A stretch of 63,437 nt of DNA, taken from an uncultured Methylococcaceae bacterium. GTDB taxonomy: Bacteria > Pseudomonadota > Gammaproteobacteria > Methylococcales > Methylomonadaceae. The stretch spans positions 1 through 63,437 of the forward strand of contig CAJAVP010000121.1 in the NCBI GenBank assembly GCA_903945375.1, given 5' to 3'. The translations under genes and the position numbers were made by a program. The notes under the pieces were generated by a model. It did no database searches. It was given only the letters and a program-made list of their open reading frames with translations, and was not told the origin of the DNA. This document shows, in pieces, positions 35,532 through 44,922 of the stretch (position 1 is the stretch's first letter; every line of letters begins with the position of its first letter).

Positions 35532-37343
35532 CTATTTGGGGTTGAATACAAATGTCAGCGGTCTAAATTCTTTGGCGAACAATTCTTTATCATTAGGAAC
35601 GGGTAATGGCGAAGCCTTGTTAACTGCATTCACCGCTGAATTGTCAAACATTTCATCCCCGCTACTGGCGATGACTTCTGCATCAGTCACTGTCCCATCG
35701 GTTAATAATCTAACACGGATCGTACATTTCATGCCTTGCATTGCATCCGGTGGACGAATCCAACTTCGATTGACTTTTTGCATTAATGCCTTTTTTAGCT
35801 CAGCTAATTCTGATTTGGCTTGTGCCGCTTTTGCTTCAGCATCCGCTTTAGCCTTAGCCTCCGCATCGGCTTTAGCTTTTGCTGCGGCTTCCGCTGCTTC
35901 GACTTTTGCTTTGGCATCTGCTTCGGCCTTAGCGGTGGCGTCGGCTTTTGCTTTGGCATCTGCTTCGGCTTTGGCCTTAGCGGTGGCGTCGGCTTTTGCT
36001 TTGGCATCTGCTTCGGCTTTGGCTTTAGCGGCGGCGTCGGCTTTTGCTTTGGCATCTGCTTCGGCTTTGGCCTTAGCGGTGGCGTCGGCTTTTGCTTTGG
36101 CATCTGCCTCGGCTTTGGCCTTAGCGGCGGCGTCGGTTTTTGCTTTGGCATCTGCTTCGGCTTTGGCCTTAGCGGCGGCGTCGGTTTTTGCTTTGGCATC
36201 TGCTTCGGCTTTGGCCTTAGCGGCGGCGTCGGCTTTTGCTTTGGCATCTGCCTCGGCTTTGGCCTTAGCGGTGGCGTCGGCTTTTGCTTTGGCATCCGCT
36301 TCGGCTTTGGCTTTAGCGGTGGCGTCGGTTTTTGCTTTGGCATCTGCCTCGGCTTTGGCCTTAGCGGCGGCGTCGGTTTTTGCTTTGGCATCCGCTTCGG
36401 CTTTGGCTTTAGCGGCGGCGTCGGTTTTTGCTTTGGCATCTGCCTCGGCTTTGGCCTTAGCGGCGGCGTCGGTTTTTGCTTTGGCATCCGCTTCGGCCTT
36501 GGCTTTTTCGGCAGCGACGGCTTTTGCTTTGGCATCTGCCTCGGCTTTGGCCTTAGCGGCGGCGTCAGTTTTTGCTTTGGCATCCGCTTCGGCCTTGGCT
36601 TTTTCGGCAGCGACGGCTTTTGCTTTGGCATCCGCTTCGGCCTTGGCTTTTTCGGCAGCGACGGCTTTGGCCTCGGACTGAGCTTTTGCAGCCGCCTCGG
36701 CTCTGGCTTTTTCAGCAGCGTTGGCCTTTGCTTCAGCTTCCGCTTTTGCAGCCGCCTCGGTTTTGGCTTTTTCAGCAGCGAGGGCTTTTGCCTCGACCTG
36801 AGCTTTTGCAGCCGCCTCAGCTTTAGCCTTTTCAGCAGCAATGGCTTTTGCCTCGGCCTGAGCTTTTTCAGCAGCGAGGGCTTTTGCCTCAGCCTGAGCT
36901 TTTTCAGCCGCCTCAGCTTTAGCCTTTTCGGCAGCTAGGGCTTTTGCTTCAGCTTGTGCTTTTTCAATAGCTTCATTTTTGATTTTTTCTAAGGCATTAG
37001 CTTTCGCTTTGGCTGCCGCTTCAATCTTTGCCTTTTCGTCGGCTTCAGCTTGTTCAGCCTCGGCTCTGGCTTTTTCAATGATCGCGCGTTGACGTGCTTG
37101 CTCCGCTTCAAGTTGGTCTTTTATCGCTTTTTGTTTTGCCGTTTCAGCTTGTTTAACGGCTTGTTCTTGGGCTTCAATTTCAGTCGCGTCAAACATCGTC
37201 GCATGGATGATTTCAGGTGCGGGTTTAGATAACTCTTGCTTGGCGGGTTTGATTAGGGCGCTGATTGCAAATAAAGCCAGCAAGCTCAGATGTAGACTAA
37301 GTGCTAGTAAAAAAGGGCGCGAGTATCGCTTTGGTTTTTCCAT
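35532..37343 (-). CDS. tolA: Tol-Pal system protein TolA with a greatly extended Ala/Lys repeat domain
   Basis: The 603-residue protein has an N-terminal membrane helix (about 9-30: FLLALSLHLSLLALFAISAL), a very long helical domain II rich in Ala, Lys, Glu and Asp (about 55-505), and a C-terminal domain III (about 510-603). Domain III carries KCTIRVRLLTDGTVTDAEV and the conserved ASPLPVPNDKELF. E. coli TolA has 421 residues, so the extra length is mostly in domain II, which spans the periplasm. Much of it is encoded by near-identical 48-bp repeats (16 residues, such as AAAKAKAEADAKAKTD). TolQ-TolR energises TolA at the septum. It starts 5 bases after tolR. Confidence 0.95.
   Translation of the reverse strand: MEKPKRYSRPFLLALSLHLSLLALFAISALIKPAKQELSKPAPEIIHATMFDATEIEAQEQAVKQAETAKQKAIKDQLEAEQARQRAIIEKARAEAEQAEADEKAKIEAAAKAKANALEKIKNEAIEKAQAEAKALAAEKAKAEAAEKAQAEAKALAAEKAQAEAKAIAAEKAKAEAAAKAQVEAKALAAEKAKTEAAAKAEAEAKANAAEKARAEAAAKAQSEAKAVAAEKAKAEADAKAKAVAAEKAKAEADAKAKTDAAAKAKAEADAKAKAVAAEKAKAEADAKAKTDAAAKAKAEADAKAKTDAAAKAKAEADAKAKTDAAAKAKAEADAKAKTDATAKAKAEADAKAKADATAKAKAEADAKAKADAAAKAKAEADAKAKTDAAAKAKAEADAKAKTDAAAKAKAEADAKAKADATAKAKAEADAKAKADAAAKAKAEADAKAKADATAKAKAEADAKAKADATAKAEADAKAKVEAAEAAAKAKADAEAKAKADAEAKAAQAKSELAELKKALMQKVNRSWIRPPDAMQGMKCTIRVRLLTDGTVTDAEVIASSGDEMFDNSAVNAVNKASPLPVPNDKELFAKEFRPLTFVFNPK
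35900..36660. repeat. 48-bp tandem repeats inside tolA
   Basis: About fifteen copies of a 48-bp unit encode the 16-residue Ala/Lys/Asp helical repeat of TolA domain II. Neighbouring copies are nearly identical, differing mainly at Thr/Ala codons and synonymous sites, which suggests recent expansion or gene conversion. Copies near the 36480-36660 end alternate with a variant containing AVAAEKAKAEAD. The opposite strand stays open for over 1 kb because of codon composition. Confidence 0.93.
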
Positions 37344-37348
37344 CTCAC

Positions 37349-37801
37349 TTATTGATTTTGTTCAACTGGCTGTGTCATAAGTCCCACCGTCGGTACGCCG
37401 GCATTTTTTAATGCCGCCATGACAGTAACCACGGCACCGTAATCGACACCTTTATCCGCATTAATCAGGACTTGAGTTTTAGGTTTTGCCTGTAATATAG
37501 CAACGACTTGAGTGTTGATTTCTTCCGCTTGTACCGGCTCATCTTCCTGATAATTGGATTTTATGAAATATTGCCCATCTTCTTTAATCGAAACAACGAT
37601 TGGCGGATTATTTTCGCCGCCAGTTTCGGTTTCGACCACTTTAGATTCGGCTTCAGGCAGATCAACATCGACGCCGGTTTGTAACATAGGTGTTGTAATC
37701 ATGAAAATAATCAATAAGACCAACGTAACATCAATATAGGGGACGACATTGATTTCAGCCATAGGCTTTCTACGGCCATTTTTTTTGATGATATAGCTCA
37801 T
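37349..37801 (-). CDS. tolR: Tol-Pal system protein TolR
   Basis: The 150-residue ExbD/TolR-family protein has a basic cytoplasmic N terminus and one membrane helix containing the functional aspartate in NVVPYIDVTLVLLIIFMI (about 19-36). The periplasmic domain includes VLINADKGVDYGAVVTVMAAL. With TolQ it forms the proton-driven motor that energises TolA. Its ATG overlaps the tolQ stop (ATGA). Confidence 0.97.
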   Translation of the reverse strand: MSYIIKKNGRRKPMAEINVVPYIDVTLVLLIIFMITTPMLQTGVDVDLPEAESKVVETETGGENNPPIVVSIKEDGQYFIKSNYQEDEPVQAEEINTQVVAILQAKPKTQVLINADKGVDYGAVVTVMAALKNAGVPTVGLMTQPVEQNQ

Positions 37802-38475
37802 TTGCTGTGTGCCTGACGTTGTAATAGGACGACAAATTCTTCTACGAATAACTCATAGCGTCCTGTTAGCCGATCAAGTCGGGTAGAAAATCGGTTATAG
37901 GAGACAACAGCGGGAATTGCGGCAAATAAACCAATAGCGGTGGCAATCAGCGCTTCGGCAATGCCGGGCGCGACTTGTGCCAGTGTTGCTTGTTTGACAT
38001 TGCCTAAAGACATAAACGAATTCATGATGCCCCAAACCGTGCCAAATAGACCGATATAAGGACTGGTTGAACCGACGGTTGCCAAAAACGCTAAATGCTC
38101 ATCCAAACGATCGAGTTCACGAGACAATTCAATCCGCATAGCGCGTTGTGCGCTCTCTACTTGCACCATAGGTTCGACATTACCGCTTTGGCGCATACGG
38201 GAAAACTCTTTATAACCCGCTAAAAATATTTTTTCGATGCCTTCTGGCTCAAAATCTTTTGCCGAGAGCTTTCTGAACAAATCTGCCAAGGCAATCCCCG
38301 ACCAGAACTGCTCTTCAAATTCATCAGTAATTTCAATTGCACGGTTGAGTTCTTTGCGTTTAGCAAAGATAAAAGTCCAGGATGTCACCGAGGCGGCGGC
38401 TAAAATCAGCATGACAAATTGGACGACAAAACTGGCTTCGGTAATTAATCGAAAAATAGATAAATCAGTATTCAT
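37798..38475 (-). CDS. tolQ: Tol-Pal system protein TolQ
   Basis: The 225-residue MotA/TolQ/ExbB-family protein has three membrane helices (about 14-36, 133-155, 168-190). It includes TVGSTSPYIGLFGTVWGIMN and IAEALIATAIGLFAAIPAV, the conserved proton-channel helices. It forms the stator with TolR. It overlaps ybgC by 11 bases and tolR by 4, so the three genes are tightly coupled. Confidence 0.97.
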   Translation of the reverse strand: MNTDLSIFRLITEASFVVQFVMLILAAASVTSWTFIFAKRKELNRAIEITDEFEEQFWSGIALADLFRKLSAKDFEPEGIEKIFLAGYKEFSRMRQSGNVEPMVQVESAQRAMRIELSRELDRLDEHLAFLATVGSTSPYIGLFGTVWGIMNSFMSLGNVKQATLAQVAPGIAEALIATAIGLFAAIPAVVSYNRFSTRLDRLTGRYELFVEEFVVLLQRQAHSK

Positions 38476-38866
38476 GCTTTAACTGCTCAAGTAGGTATTT
38501 AGGAATCGCTTTAGGACGCAGGGTGTTTGCATCCAGACAGGCAATGCGGATGATGCCGGTGCTGATCATGTCATCGTTTCGGCTTATCGTTTGGCTGAAA
38601 GTGAGGCTGGCTTTTTTAGCGTCACTCATTTCGGCACTCACCTGTAATAGTTCATTAAAACGGGCAGGTAATAAGTAGTCAACCTGTACCGTGCGGACAA
38701 CAAAGATTATACCTTCTTTGTTTAACAGTTCATCCTGTTCGTAGCCTAAAGCTCTTAATTTTTCAGTGCGGGCACGTTCATAAAATTTTAGATAATTGGC
38801 GTAATACACCACACCACCGGCATCGGTATCTTCATAGTAAACGCGGACAGGCAAGTAAAAGCGCAT
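38465..38866 (-). CDS. ybgC: Tol-Pal-associated acyl-CoA thioesterase
   Basis: The 133-residue hotdog-fold 4HBT thioesterase has the active-site segment VYYEDTDAGGVVYYANYLKF (about 9-28), with the catalytic Asp. Family members hydrolyse short-chain acyl-CoAs and are almost always the first gene of the tol-pal cluster; the cellular substrate is uncertain. It overlaps tolQ and lies 5 bases after ruvB. Confidence 0.95.
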   Translation of the reverse strand: MRFYLPVRVYYEDTDAGGVVYYANYLKFYERARTEKLRALGYEQDELLNKEGIIFVVRTVQVDYLLPARFNELLQVSAEMSDAKKASLTFSQTISRNDDMISTGIIRIACLDANTLRPKAIPKYLLEQLKHEY

Positions 38867-38871
38867 AAGTT

Positions 38872-39906
38872 CTAATCAAATATGTCAGTTGCAGCGCCCT
38901 GTAAACGGGGCACGGGCAGGCCAAAATGTAAATAAGTGTTGTCGGTAACCACACGTCCACGCGGCGTTCGCATAATAAAACCTTGTTGCAGTAAATAAGG
39001 CTCTAAAACATCTTCGATAGTGCCGCGCTCTTCACTGATAGCGGCGGCTAAGGTATCTAAGCCGACGGGGCCGCCACCAAAATTCTCAATCATGGCTAAC
39101 AATAATTTTCTATCTAAGGCATCAAAACCATTGCTATCGACTTGCAGCATATCCAAGGCTTGCATGGCGATATTTTCGCTGATAACACCGTCCCCTTTAA
39201 CTTCTGCAAAATCACGTACGCGTCGCAATAAGCGGTTGGCAATGCGCGGTGTGCCACGGGCGCGTTTGGCGATTTCGATAGCGCCTTGAGATTCAATACC
39301 AATGCCCAGCATTTTTGCCGAACGTAGCACAATACTGCAAAGTTCATCGATGGTATAAAACTCCAAACGCTGCACAATACCAAAACGATCGCGTAATGGT
39401 GAAGTTAATAAGCCGGCACGAGTCGTTGCGCCCACCAAAGTAAACGGTGGCAAATCCAGCTTAATAGAACGCGCCGCCGGTCCTTCTCCAATCATGAGGT
39501 CGAGTTGATAATCTTCCATCGCCGGATACAAAATTTCCTCAACCGCTGGACTTAAACGATGGATTTCATCAATAAACAGTACATCATGGGCTTCTAAATT
39601 CGTCAACAATGCAGCCAAGTCGCCCGCTTTTTCTAAGACGGGCCCTGAGGTTTGGCGGATATTCACCGCCATTTCAGCCGCTATTATATTGGCAAGTGTC
39701 GTTTTACCCAAGCCAGGAGGGCCAAAAATTAAGACATGATCCAGTGCTTCACTACGTTTTATTGCGGCGGCGATGAAAATTTCCATCTGAGCGCGTAACT
39801 GCACCTGCCCGACATAATCGGCTAAACGCTTAGGCCGAATGGCGCGGTCTTGACGTTCTTCATCCGTATGTTGGCGAGCTGTGATGAGGCGATCACTTTC
39901 TATCAC
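38872..39906 (-). CDS. ruvB: Holliday junction branch migration helicase RuvB
   Basis: The 344-residue AAA+ ATPase has Walker [14 protein letters not shown] (about 61-73), Walker [12 protein letters not shown] (about 110-120), and sensor segments [18 protein letters not shown]. The C-terminal winged helix ends in TPRGR. It drives branch migration with RuvA. The start is GTG at 39906, overlapping the ruvA stop (GTGA), with AAGGAG 7 bases upstream; this fits the family start [11 protein letters not shown]. Confidence 0.97.
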   Translation of the reverse strand: MIESDRLITARQHTDEERQDRAIRPKRLADYVGQVQLRAQMEIFIAAAIKRSEALDHVLIFGPPGLGKTTLANIIAAEMAVNIRQTSGPVLEKAGDLAALLTNLEAHDVLFIDEIHRLSPAVEEILYPAMEDYQLDLMIGEGPAARSIKLDLPPFTLVGATTRAGLLTSPLRDRFGIVQRLEFYTIDELCSIVLRSAKMLGIGIESQGAIEIAKRARGTPRIANRLLRRVRDFAEVKGDGVISENIAMQALDMLQVDSNGFDALDRKLLLAMIENFGGGPVGLDTLAAAISEERGTIEDVLEPYLLQQGFIMRTPRGRVVTDNTYLHFGLPVPRLQGAATDIFD

Positions 39907-40502
39907 CTAATAGCTCCTTGTAAGGCCAGTCGAATAATGTCTTCACAGCTTTTATCTTCAGTGCTAATCGCTTGCACCATTTTGCTGGCATCTAAGGGTT
40001 TATAACCTAATGAACATAACGCGCTAATGGCTTCTTGTTTAGGATTGCCAATGTTACTTGTAAGAGCAGGACGGGTTTCACCTGCTTCGAGTGTGCTCTG
40101 TTCAGGCAAACGGTCACGCAGTTCAATGACTAAGCGTTCAGCAGTTTTTTTACCTACGCCCGGCAGACGGACTAAAGCTTGAGTATCGTTGTTTTGGATA
40201 CAACGTTGAAATTCTTCAGCACTTTGCCCAGACAAAATAGTTAATGCTAGTTTAGGGCCCACTCCATTGACTTTAATGAGCGTTCTAAATAAACCACGAT
40301 CCGCTTCATCAATAAAACCAAATAGACTATGAGCATCTTCGCGGACGACTAAATGGGTATGTAAGGTCATTTCAGCACCGAGCAGCGGCAGATGATAAAA
40401 CGTGGTCATCGGGGCTTCGAGTTCATAACCTACGCCTTGCACATCCAAAACTAAAGACGGCGGTGCTTTATGTACCAGTTTGCCACGCAAAAAACCGATC
40501 AT
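39903..40502 (-). CDS. ruvA: Holliday junction DNA-binding protein RuvA
   Basis: The 199-residue protein starts [15 protein letters not shown], the usual RuvA N terminus. It has the acidic-pin domain, helix-hairpin-helix motifs ([19 protein letters not shown] and [16 protein letters not shown]), and a C-terminal RuvB-binding domain. ATG 40502 overlaps the ruvC stop (ATGA); the longer frame to 40556 runs into ruvC and lacks family similarity. It binds the four-way junction and recruits RuvB. Confidence 0.97.
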   Translation of the reverse strand: MIGFLRGKLVHKAPPSLVLDVQGVGYELEAPMTTFYHLPLLGAEMTLHTHLVVREDAHSLFGFIDEADRGLFRTLIKVNGVGPKLALTILSGQSAEEFQRCIQNNDTQALVRLPGVGKKTAERLVIELRDRLPEQSTLEAGETRPALTSNIGNPKQEAISALCSLGYKPLDASKMVQAISTEDKSCEDIIRLALQGAIR

Positions 40503-40996
40503 CTCAATTGTCCTTGCTGTAAGCGCAATGCCGTTTGTTGGTAATGGGCATGGCAAATACTAATCCCCAACGCATCGCTGGCATCAATTTGTAGTTCGCC
40601 TTGTAGGTTTAAAATAATTTTTACCATGTGTTGAACTTGCAGTTTATCGGCATTGCCTTTCCCTGCTACGGCTTGTTTAACTTGTCGCGCGGCATATTCA
40701 AACACTGGCACGTTGTTGGTTTGTACCGCACAAATTGCCGCGCCTCGAGCTTGTCCCAGTTTGAGTGCAGAATCGGCATTTTTGTGCATAAACACCTGCT
40801 CAATCGCCATGCAATCGGGCTGATAAAGAGTAACGATTTCGACAATTCCATCAAAAATTTGCTTGAGCCGATCGGGAAAATAATCGGCTTTAACCCTAAT
40901 GCAGCCGCTTGCGATATAGCGATAGCTGCTGGCAGAGCCTTCTATAATGCCGTAACCCGTAAGTCTGGAGCCTGGGTCTATTCCTAAGATTTTCAT
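40499..40996 (-). CDS. ruvC: Holliday junction resolvase RuvC
   Basis: The 165-residue endonuclease starts [18 protein letters not shown], with catalytic Asp7. It contains [20 protein letters not shown] (catalytic Glu about 67) and [20 protein letters not shown], ending with the [14 protein letters not shown] motif that supplies the final acidic residues. It cleaves Holliday junctions. First gene of the ruvC-ruvA-ruvB run, which continues into ybgC-tol. Confidence 0.97.
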   Translation of the reverse strand: MKILGIDPGSRLTGYGIIEGSASSYRYIASGCIRVKADYFPDRLKQIFDGIVEIVTLYQPDCMAIEQVFMHKNADSALKLGQARGAAICAVQTNNVPVFEYAARQVKQAVAGKGNADKLQVQHMVKIILNLQGELQIDASDALGISICHAHYQQTALRLQQGQLR

Positions 40997-41077
40997 GAGT
41001 TAAGTGATTGTTTAGTTGTTTTTTTGCCATTTATGACGATGACGCTGTGTTGGCTGTTATCTAACGCGCCGAACCGG

Positions 41078-41713
41078 TTATAAATAGTCTAATACTCGCT
41101 TTAAATCAGCCTCTGCAATAAAGACATCTGCTAATTTCCGCACGATAGGTCGATCTACCACGCCACCAAAACCGATAACAAAAGCCCCTGCTTGTTTAGC
41201 TTCCATATCGGTATTGCCGTCACCAATCATGGCTAATGAACCACTGCCGGTGAGTTGACGGACAATATCGGCTTTGCCGCCATTTCGAGCCAGTGGAGAA
41301 TTTTGCTCGTAATGATCATAACTGCCGTCGTCATTAAAATAAATATCAACGGCGTGAACATGGGTCTCAGTTAAACCCAGCCAGCGGGCTAATGGTAAAA
41401 TAGCGGGTCGTAAGCCACCGCTGATAATATGAACGTGTCGACCTTGCGCTAATAACTGAGCAAAAACTTCTTTTACGCCTGTCACTTGTTCGGCAATGTA
41501 CAACTCAGACAGCCAATCAATACTGTCTTTATTGGGTTTTATCAAAGCCAAACGTTGTCCGTAAACCGCTTCTAAAGACACCGTGCCATTCATTGCCGCA
41601 TCCGTTAATGCGGCCATTTCATCGCCTAAGCCGGCACGTTTGGCGAGTTCGTCGATACCTTCAATGGTGCTTAAGGTGCTATCGCAGTCAAAGCAGATGG
41701 TATTGAATTTCAT
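41078..41713 (-). CDS. HAD-family phosphatase, probable phosphoserine phosphatase
   Basis: The 211-residue HAD phosphatase has motif I FDCDSTLSTIEG (about 8-19), motif II HIISGGLRPAI (about 95-105), and motifs III/IV ADIVRQL and MIGDGNTDMEAK (about 157-172). The DCDSTL form and IEGIDELAKRAG are typical of SerB-like enzymes. Its ATG overlaps the serA stop (ATGA), so it most likely removes phosphate from phosphoserine in the same serine pathway. The intermediate transamination gene serC is not in the window. Confidence 0.88.
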   Translation of the reverse strand: MKFNTICFDCDSTLSTIEGIDELAKRAGLGDEMAALTDAAMNGTVSLEAVYGQRLALIKPNKDSIDWLSELYIAEQVTGVKEVFAQLLAQGRHVHIISGGLRPAILPLARWLGLTETHVHAVDIYFNDDGSYDHYEQNSPLARNGGKADIVRQLTGSGSLAMIGDGNTDMEAKQAGAFVIGFGGVVDRPIVRKLADVFIAEADLKRVLDYL

Positions 41714-43293
41714 AAGTTGATTTGTCGTATTTGATGAACGGCGGCAATATCGCCTAGCTGTTGAATTAAATCGCCATTAAGTGGCGCAGAGATGCTAATA
41801 ACCGCCATCGCTTGTTGTTGCTCATCGGCATTGCTAACCTGCATACGGGTAATATTGATATTGGCATCGCCTAATACGGTACTGATGGCGGAAATTACAC
41901 CCGGTCTATCGTCATGGCGCGTGACCAATAAGGTTCCTTCGGGCACGACTTCAATTTCATAGTGATTGATGCTTACTAAACGCGGTTGCTTGCCGCCTAG
42001 TAACGCACCGGATAACGTGACTGCTTGCTTGCCAAAATGCCCCGTGAGTTGGATTAAGGAAATATAATCGTGGGATTCGTGAGTCACCGATTCAGTTAAA
42101 GTAATTCCTTGACGTTTAGCGATATTTTCCGCATTCACGCGATTAACTGGCGTAGCAAGTTGACCACTTAGCAAGCCGACTAAGGCGGATACGGACACTG
42201 GGCGAATGCTAACGTCAGCCGCTTTGCCAAACAACGCTACTTCCAGATGTTCCAAAGGTTGACTGATTAAACCCGCCAGCACGTTGCCAAGAATACTTGC
42301 CAAGTTCATATATTCCTGTGATTTTTTAAGCTCTTTAGCAGAAAGTCTGGGAAGATTTAGGGCGTTAATCGCCTCGCCAGTTTTTAGAAAAGTGACCGCT
42401 TGCCTAGCAATTTCGACACTGACGGCGACTTGAGCTTCGCTGGTGGAAGCGCCCAAATGCGGCGTAAAAACCATATTGCTCAATTCCAGCAAAGGGGAAT
42501 CAATCGGTGGTTCTATTTCATAGACATCTAATGCAGCACCTGCTAAACGACCTTCTTTGAGTGCATCATAAAGCGCGTCTTCATCAATCAAACCACCACG
42601 GGCGCAATTGATAATCATGGCTTCTTTTTTCATCAAAGCTAATTGTGGCGCGTTGATAATATGGCGTGTTTTGTCAATCAATGGACAGTGCAAAGTTAAA
42701 TAATCGGCCCGATGCAGTAAGTCATCCAGACTAACGGCTTCTACGCCTAATTCCGCAAATATTTCCGGAGCAACAAACGGATCATAAGCAATGACCTGCA
42801 TTTTTAGCCCAATACCCCGTTGTGAAACAATGCGTCCGATCGTACCAAAGCCGAGGATTGCCAGTGTTTTGTTGGCGACTTCTGTGCCCATAAGTTTTGA
42901 ACGCTCCCATTTACCTTCACGTACAGAACGATCCGCCGAGGGCAAATGGCGACTAAGTGACATTAAATGGGCAATGGCTAATTCAGCGGTGGTGGTGGCG
43001 TTGGCATCGGGCGTATTCATCACGATGATGCCTAGTTCGGTTGCCAGAGGAATATCGACATTATCGACACCAATCCCCGCACGACCAATGAGTTTTAGAT
43101 TTTTGGCAGCTTTCAATACCGTGGCGGTCACTTGGGTATCGCTACGAATCAGTAACGCATCGTAATCGGCGATAATATGACAAAGACGGGTCTCATCCAG
43201 TCCAGTCTTAATATGTATATCAACGCCCGATTGAGCCGTTAAGTAATCAATGCCAGCTTGTGCCAATTTGTCAGAGATAAGGATTTTTATCAT
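41710..43293 (-). CDS. serA: D-3-phosphoglycerate dehydrogenase (long form)
   Basis: The 527-residue enzyme has a catalytic and NAD-binding domain with IGRAGIGVDNVDIPLATELG (about 73-92), the Rossmann motif LGFGTIGRIVS (about 147), and the catalytic region HCPLIDKTRHIIN. An intervening domain (about 320-450) and a C-terminal ACT domain (about 455-527: VTRHDDRPGVISAISTVLGD) follow. This is the long form, regulated through the ACT domain in many bacteria. It commits 3-phosphoglycerate to serine, which would feed one-carbon metabolism. It is translationally coupled to the phosphatase gene. Confidence 0.96.
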   Translation of the reverse strand: MIKILISDKLAQAGIDYLTAQSGVDIHIKTGLDETRLCHIIADYDALLIRSDTQVTATVLKAAKNLKLIGRAGIGVDNVDIPLATELGIIVMNTPDANATTTAELAIAHLMSLSRHLPSADRSVREGKWERSKLMGTEVANKTLAILGFGTIGRIVSQRGIGLKMQVIAYDPFVAPEIFAELGVEAVSLDDLLHRADYLTLHCPLIDKTRHIINAPQLALMKKEAMIINCARGGLIDEDALYDALKEGRLAGAALDVYEIEPPIDSPLLELSNMVFTPHLGASTSEAQVAVSVEIARQAVTFLKTGEAINALNLPRLSAKELKKSQEYMNLASILGNVLAGLISQPLEHLEVALFGKAADVSIRPVSVSALVGLLSGQLATPVNRVNAENIAKRQGITLTESVTHESHDYISLIQLTGHFGKQAVTLSGALLGGKQPRLVSINHYEIEVVPEGTLLVTRHDDRPGVISAISTVLGDANINITRMQVSNADEQQQAMAVISISAPLNGDLIQQLGDIAAVHQIRQINL

Positions 43294-43361
43294 AGTGTTG
43301 AATTCGTAACGGCAATCTAAAAAAAGGATAGTTTACCAGCTTTGTTATAATCATCGTAATT

Positions 43362-43910
43362 ATGCGTGTTTCATCAGCGCGACTCTTTAACGATGTATTT
43401 TTTAACAATTACACAATGCGACGAATTCCTTTACTGGCGCAGTTACTGATAAGCTTAACCGGCGTGTTGTGGCTAATCAGCATGTTTTCACCGCAGATGA
43501 TGCCTGATGATCGCTTGACCAGCGTGACGGGAGCGCAATTTGATTTAAAAGATTGGCGAGGCAAACCCGTTTTAGTGACGTTTTGGGCCAGTGATTGCCC
43601 CAGTTGTTTGCAAGAAATACCGATACTGATTGACCTTTATCGGCAATACCATGCTCGAGGTTTGGTAATGATCGCCATTGCCCAGTACTACGATCCACCT
43701 AGTCACGTCATGGCAATGACGGAAGCACAGCGATTACCTTATCCGGTGGTTTTGGATCTCACCGCGCATCATGCCGAGGTGTTTGGCGGCATTAGCTTAA
43801 TACCCAGCACACTGTTAATAAGCCCTGATGGCGTGGTCGTCAAACGTACGACAGGGTTGCTTAACGTACCTGAAACCCAACGTTTAATTGAACAATTCTT
43901 ACAAGGATAA
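43362..43910 (+). CDS. TlpA-like thioredoxin-fold membrane-anchored protein
   Basis: The protein is 182 residues from ATG 43362, or 164 from ATG 43416; the latter puts the membrane anchor (LLAQLLISLTGVLWLISMF) at the N terminus as usual. The thioredoxin domain follows: PVLVTFWASDCPSCLQEIPI with the CPSC redox site, a cis-Pro segment SLIPSTLLISPDG, and GVVVKRTTGLL. Family members reduce or oxidise periplasmic disulfides, often for cytochrome c or copper-site assembly. It lies 5 bases upstream of hemJ on the same strand and is divergent from serA. Confidence 0.85.
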   Translation: MRVSSARLFNDVFFNNYTMRRIPLLAQLLISLTGVLWLISMFSPQMMPDDRLTSVTGAQFDLKDWRGKPVLVTFWASDCPSCLQEIPILIDLYRQYHARGLVMIAIAQYYDPPSHVMAMTEAQRLPYPVVLDLTAHHAEVFGGISLIPSTLLISPDGVVVKRTTGLLNVPETQRLIEQFLQG

Positions 43911-43914
43911 TTTA

Positions 43915-44340
43915 ATGCTCTGGCTAAAAGCGTTTCATCTTATTTTTATGGTGACCTGGTTTGCAGGTTTATTTTATTTACCACGATTGTTTGTTTATCA
44001 CGCCATGAGCAGTGATGAGATCAGTCATGAGCGTTTTAAAGTGATGGAGCGCAAACTTTATTTTGGCATTATGACACCAGGTATGATTGTAACCTTGGTA
44101 TTTGGTATTTGGATGTTAGTCGATTATGCCTGGTTATTGTATGCTGGCAGTCTATGGCTACATATCAAGTTGTTCTTGTTGGCATTATTAGTGGTTTACC
44201 ATATTTATTGCGGAATATGGCTAAATGCGTTTAAGCACAATCGCAATCGACGCTCGCATATTTATTACCGCTGGATGAACGAAGTACCGGTGTTGTTTTT
44301 GCTAGCGATTGTTATTTTAGCGGTCGTTAAGCCGTTTTAG
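43915..44340 (+). CDS. hemJ: Protoporphyrinogen oxidase HemJ
   Basis: The 141-residue membrane protein starts LWLKAFHLIFMVTWFAGLFYLPRLFVYH, with the conserved His and Arg of HemJ. Four hydrophobic helices are seen (about 3-22, 46-66, 76-98, 120-140), with the conserved LKLFLLALLVVYH-like helix. HemJ oxidises protoporphyrinogen IX in haem synthesis where HemG and HemY are absent. ATG 43915 has AAGG 7 bases upstream; the longer frame starts at TTG inside the preceding gene. A thioredoxin-like gene directly upstream suggests a haem-protein maturation pair (inference). Confidence 0.9.
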   Translation: MLWLKAFHLIFMVTWFAGLFYLPRLFVYHAMSSDEISHERFKVMERKLYFGIMTPGMIVTLVFGIWMLVDYAWLLYAGSLWLHIKLFLLALLVVYHIYCGIWLNAFKHNRNRRSHIYYRWMNEVPVLFLLAIVILAVVKPF

Positions 44341-44922
44341 CATTATTAATAGATTCAGTCCTTTGGGATATCCCCTAAAATTAACTCAGGGCAAACGCAT
44401 TAAAATTCAAAACCAAATATGACGTTAGCGCGATAATCATCATTTAAAGCGGCTTTCACCCATTTTCGCCTAAGGTTTAGTTTTGAAGGTTGGATTAGAG
44501 TAAGTCCTGTGCACTTTCCAGTCCGGTAAAAGCGTCCACAAAAAACGTGAATATCCAAAGGCTGCTAACCGGCATTCCAACACTAATTTTAAAAATGTTT
44601 CCGCTTGGATGTGTTCTTCTGGGGGGTAATTGCGGCGCTCGTCTTGATGAAGGTAAAAAATGTTTTTTGTCGTCGTCAAAACGACACAGACTTTTTTCGA
44701 TGCCTTACTGGACAGCAATTCTCATTATGACATTCAACGTAACTCTAGTAACTATTCAGATCCCTGCCGGAATGACGACTTAATCGCAATAATTTTAGAG
44801 GGGGCTGAATAATTACGAAAACTAAACACCTTGAACGATAATAGACTACTTAATGGTCAACTCAACGGCATTATGACCGGTACACCCGCAAGGTTGACTC
44901 CGCTATTTACCAGAAGGATCAT
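44341..44922. other. Intergenic region with no convincing gene
   Basis: Short frames exist on both strands (44470-44718 minus, 44547-44783 plus), but neither has a ribosome site or recognisable protein features. The segment around 44740-44785 (CCCTGCCGGAATGACGAC) resembles a widespread class of intergenic repeat; a related segment (CTGCCAGAATGAC) is at 52218-52230. No RNA gene was recognised. Confidence 0.5.

Noticed and set aside
35900-36660. Regular direct repeats that could be mistaken for a CRISPR array
   Set aside because: The 48-bp units are contiguous, coding and in frame, with no unique spacers.
35536-36938. Long open frames on the plus strand opposite tolA (over 370 codons each)
   Set aside because: They arise from the codon composition of the Ala/Lys repeats; low-complexity products, no ribosome site, and tolA on the other strand is certain.
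44470-44783. Two overlapping short frames on opposite strands in the gap after hemJ
   Set aside because: No ribosome sites, no family resemblance, and overlap with repeat-like sequence.
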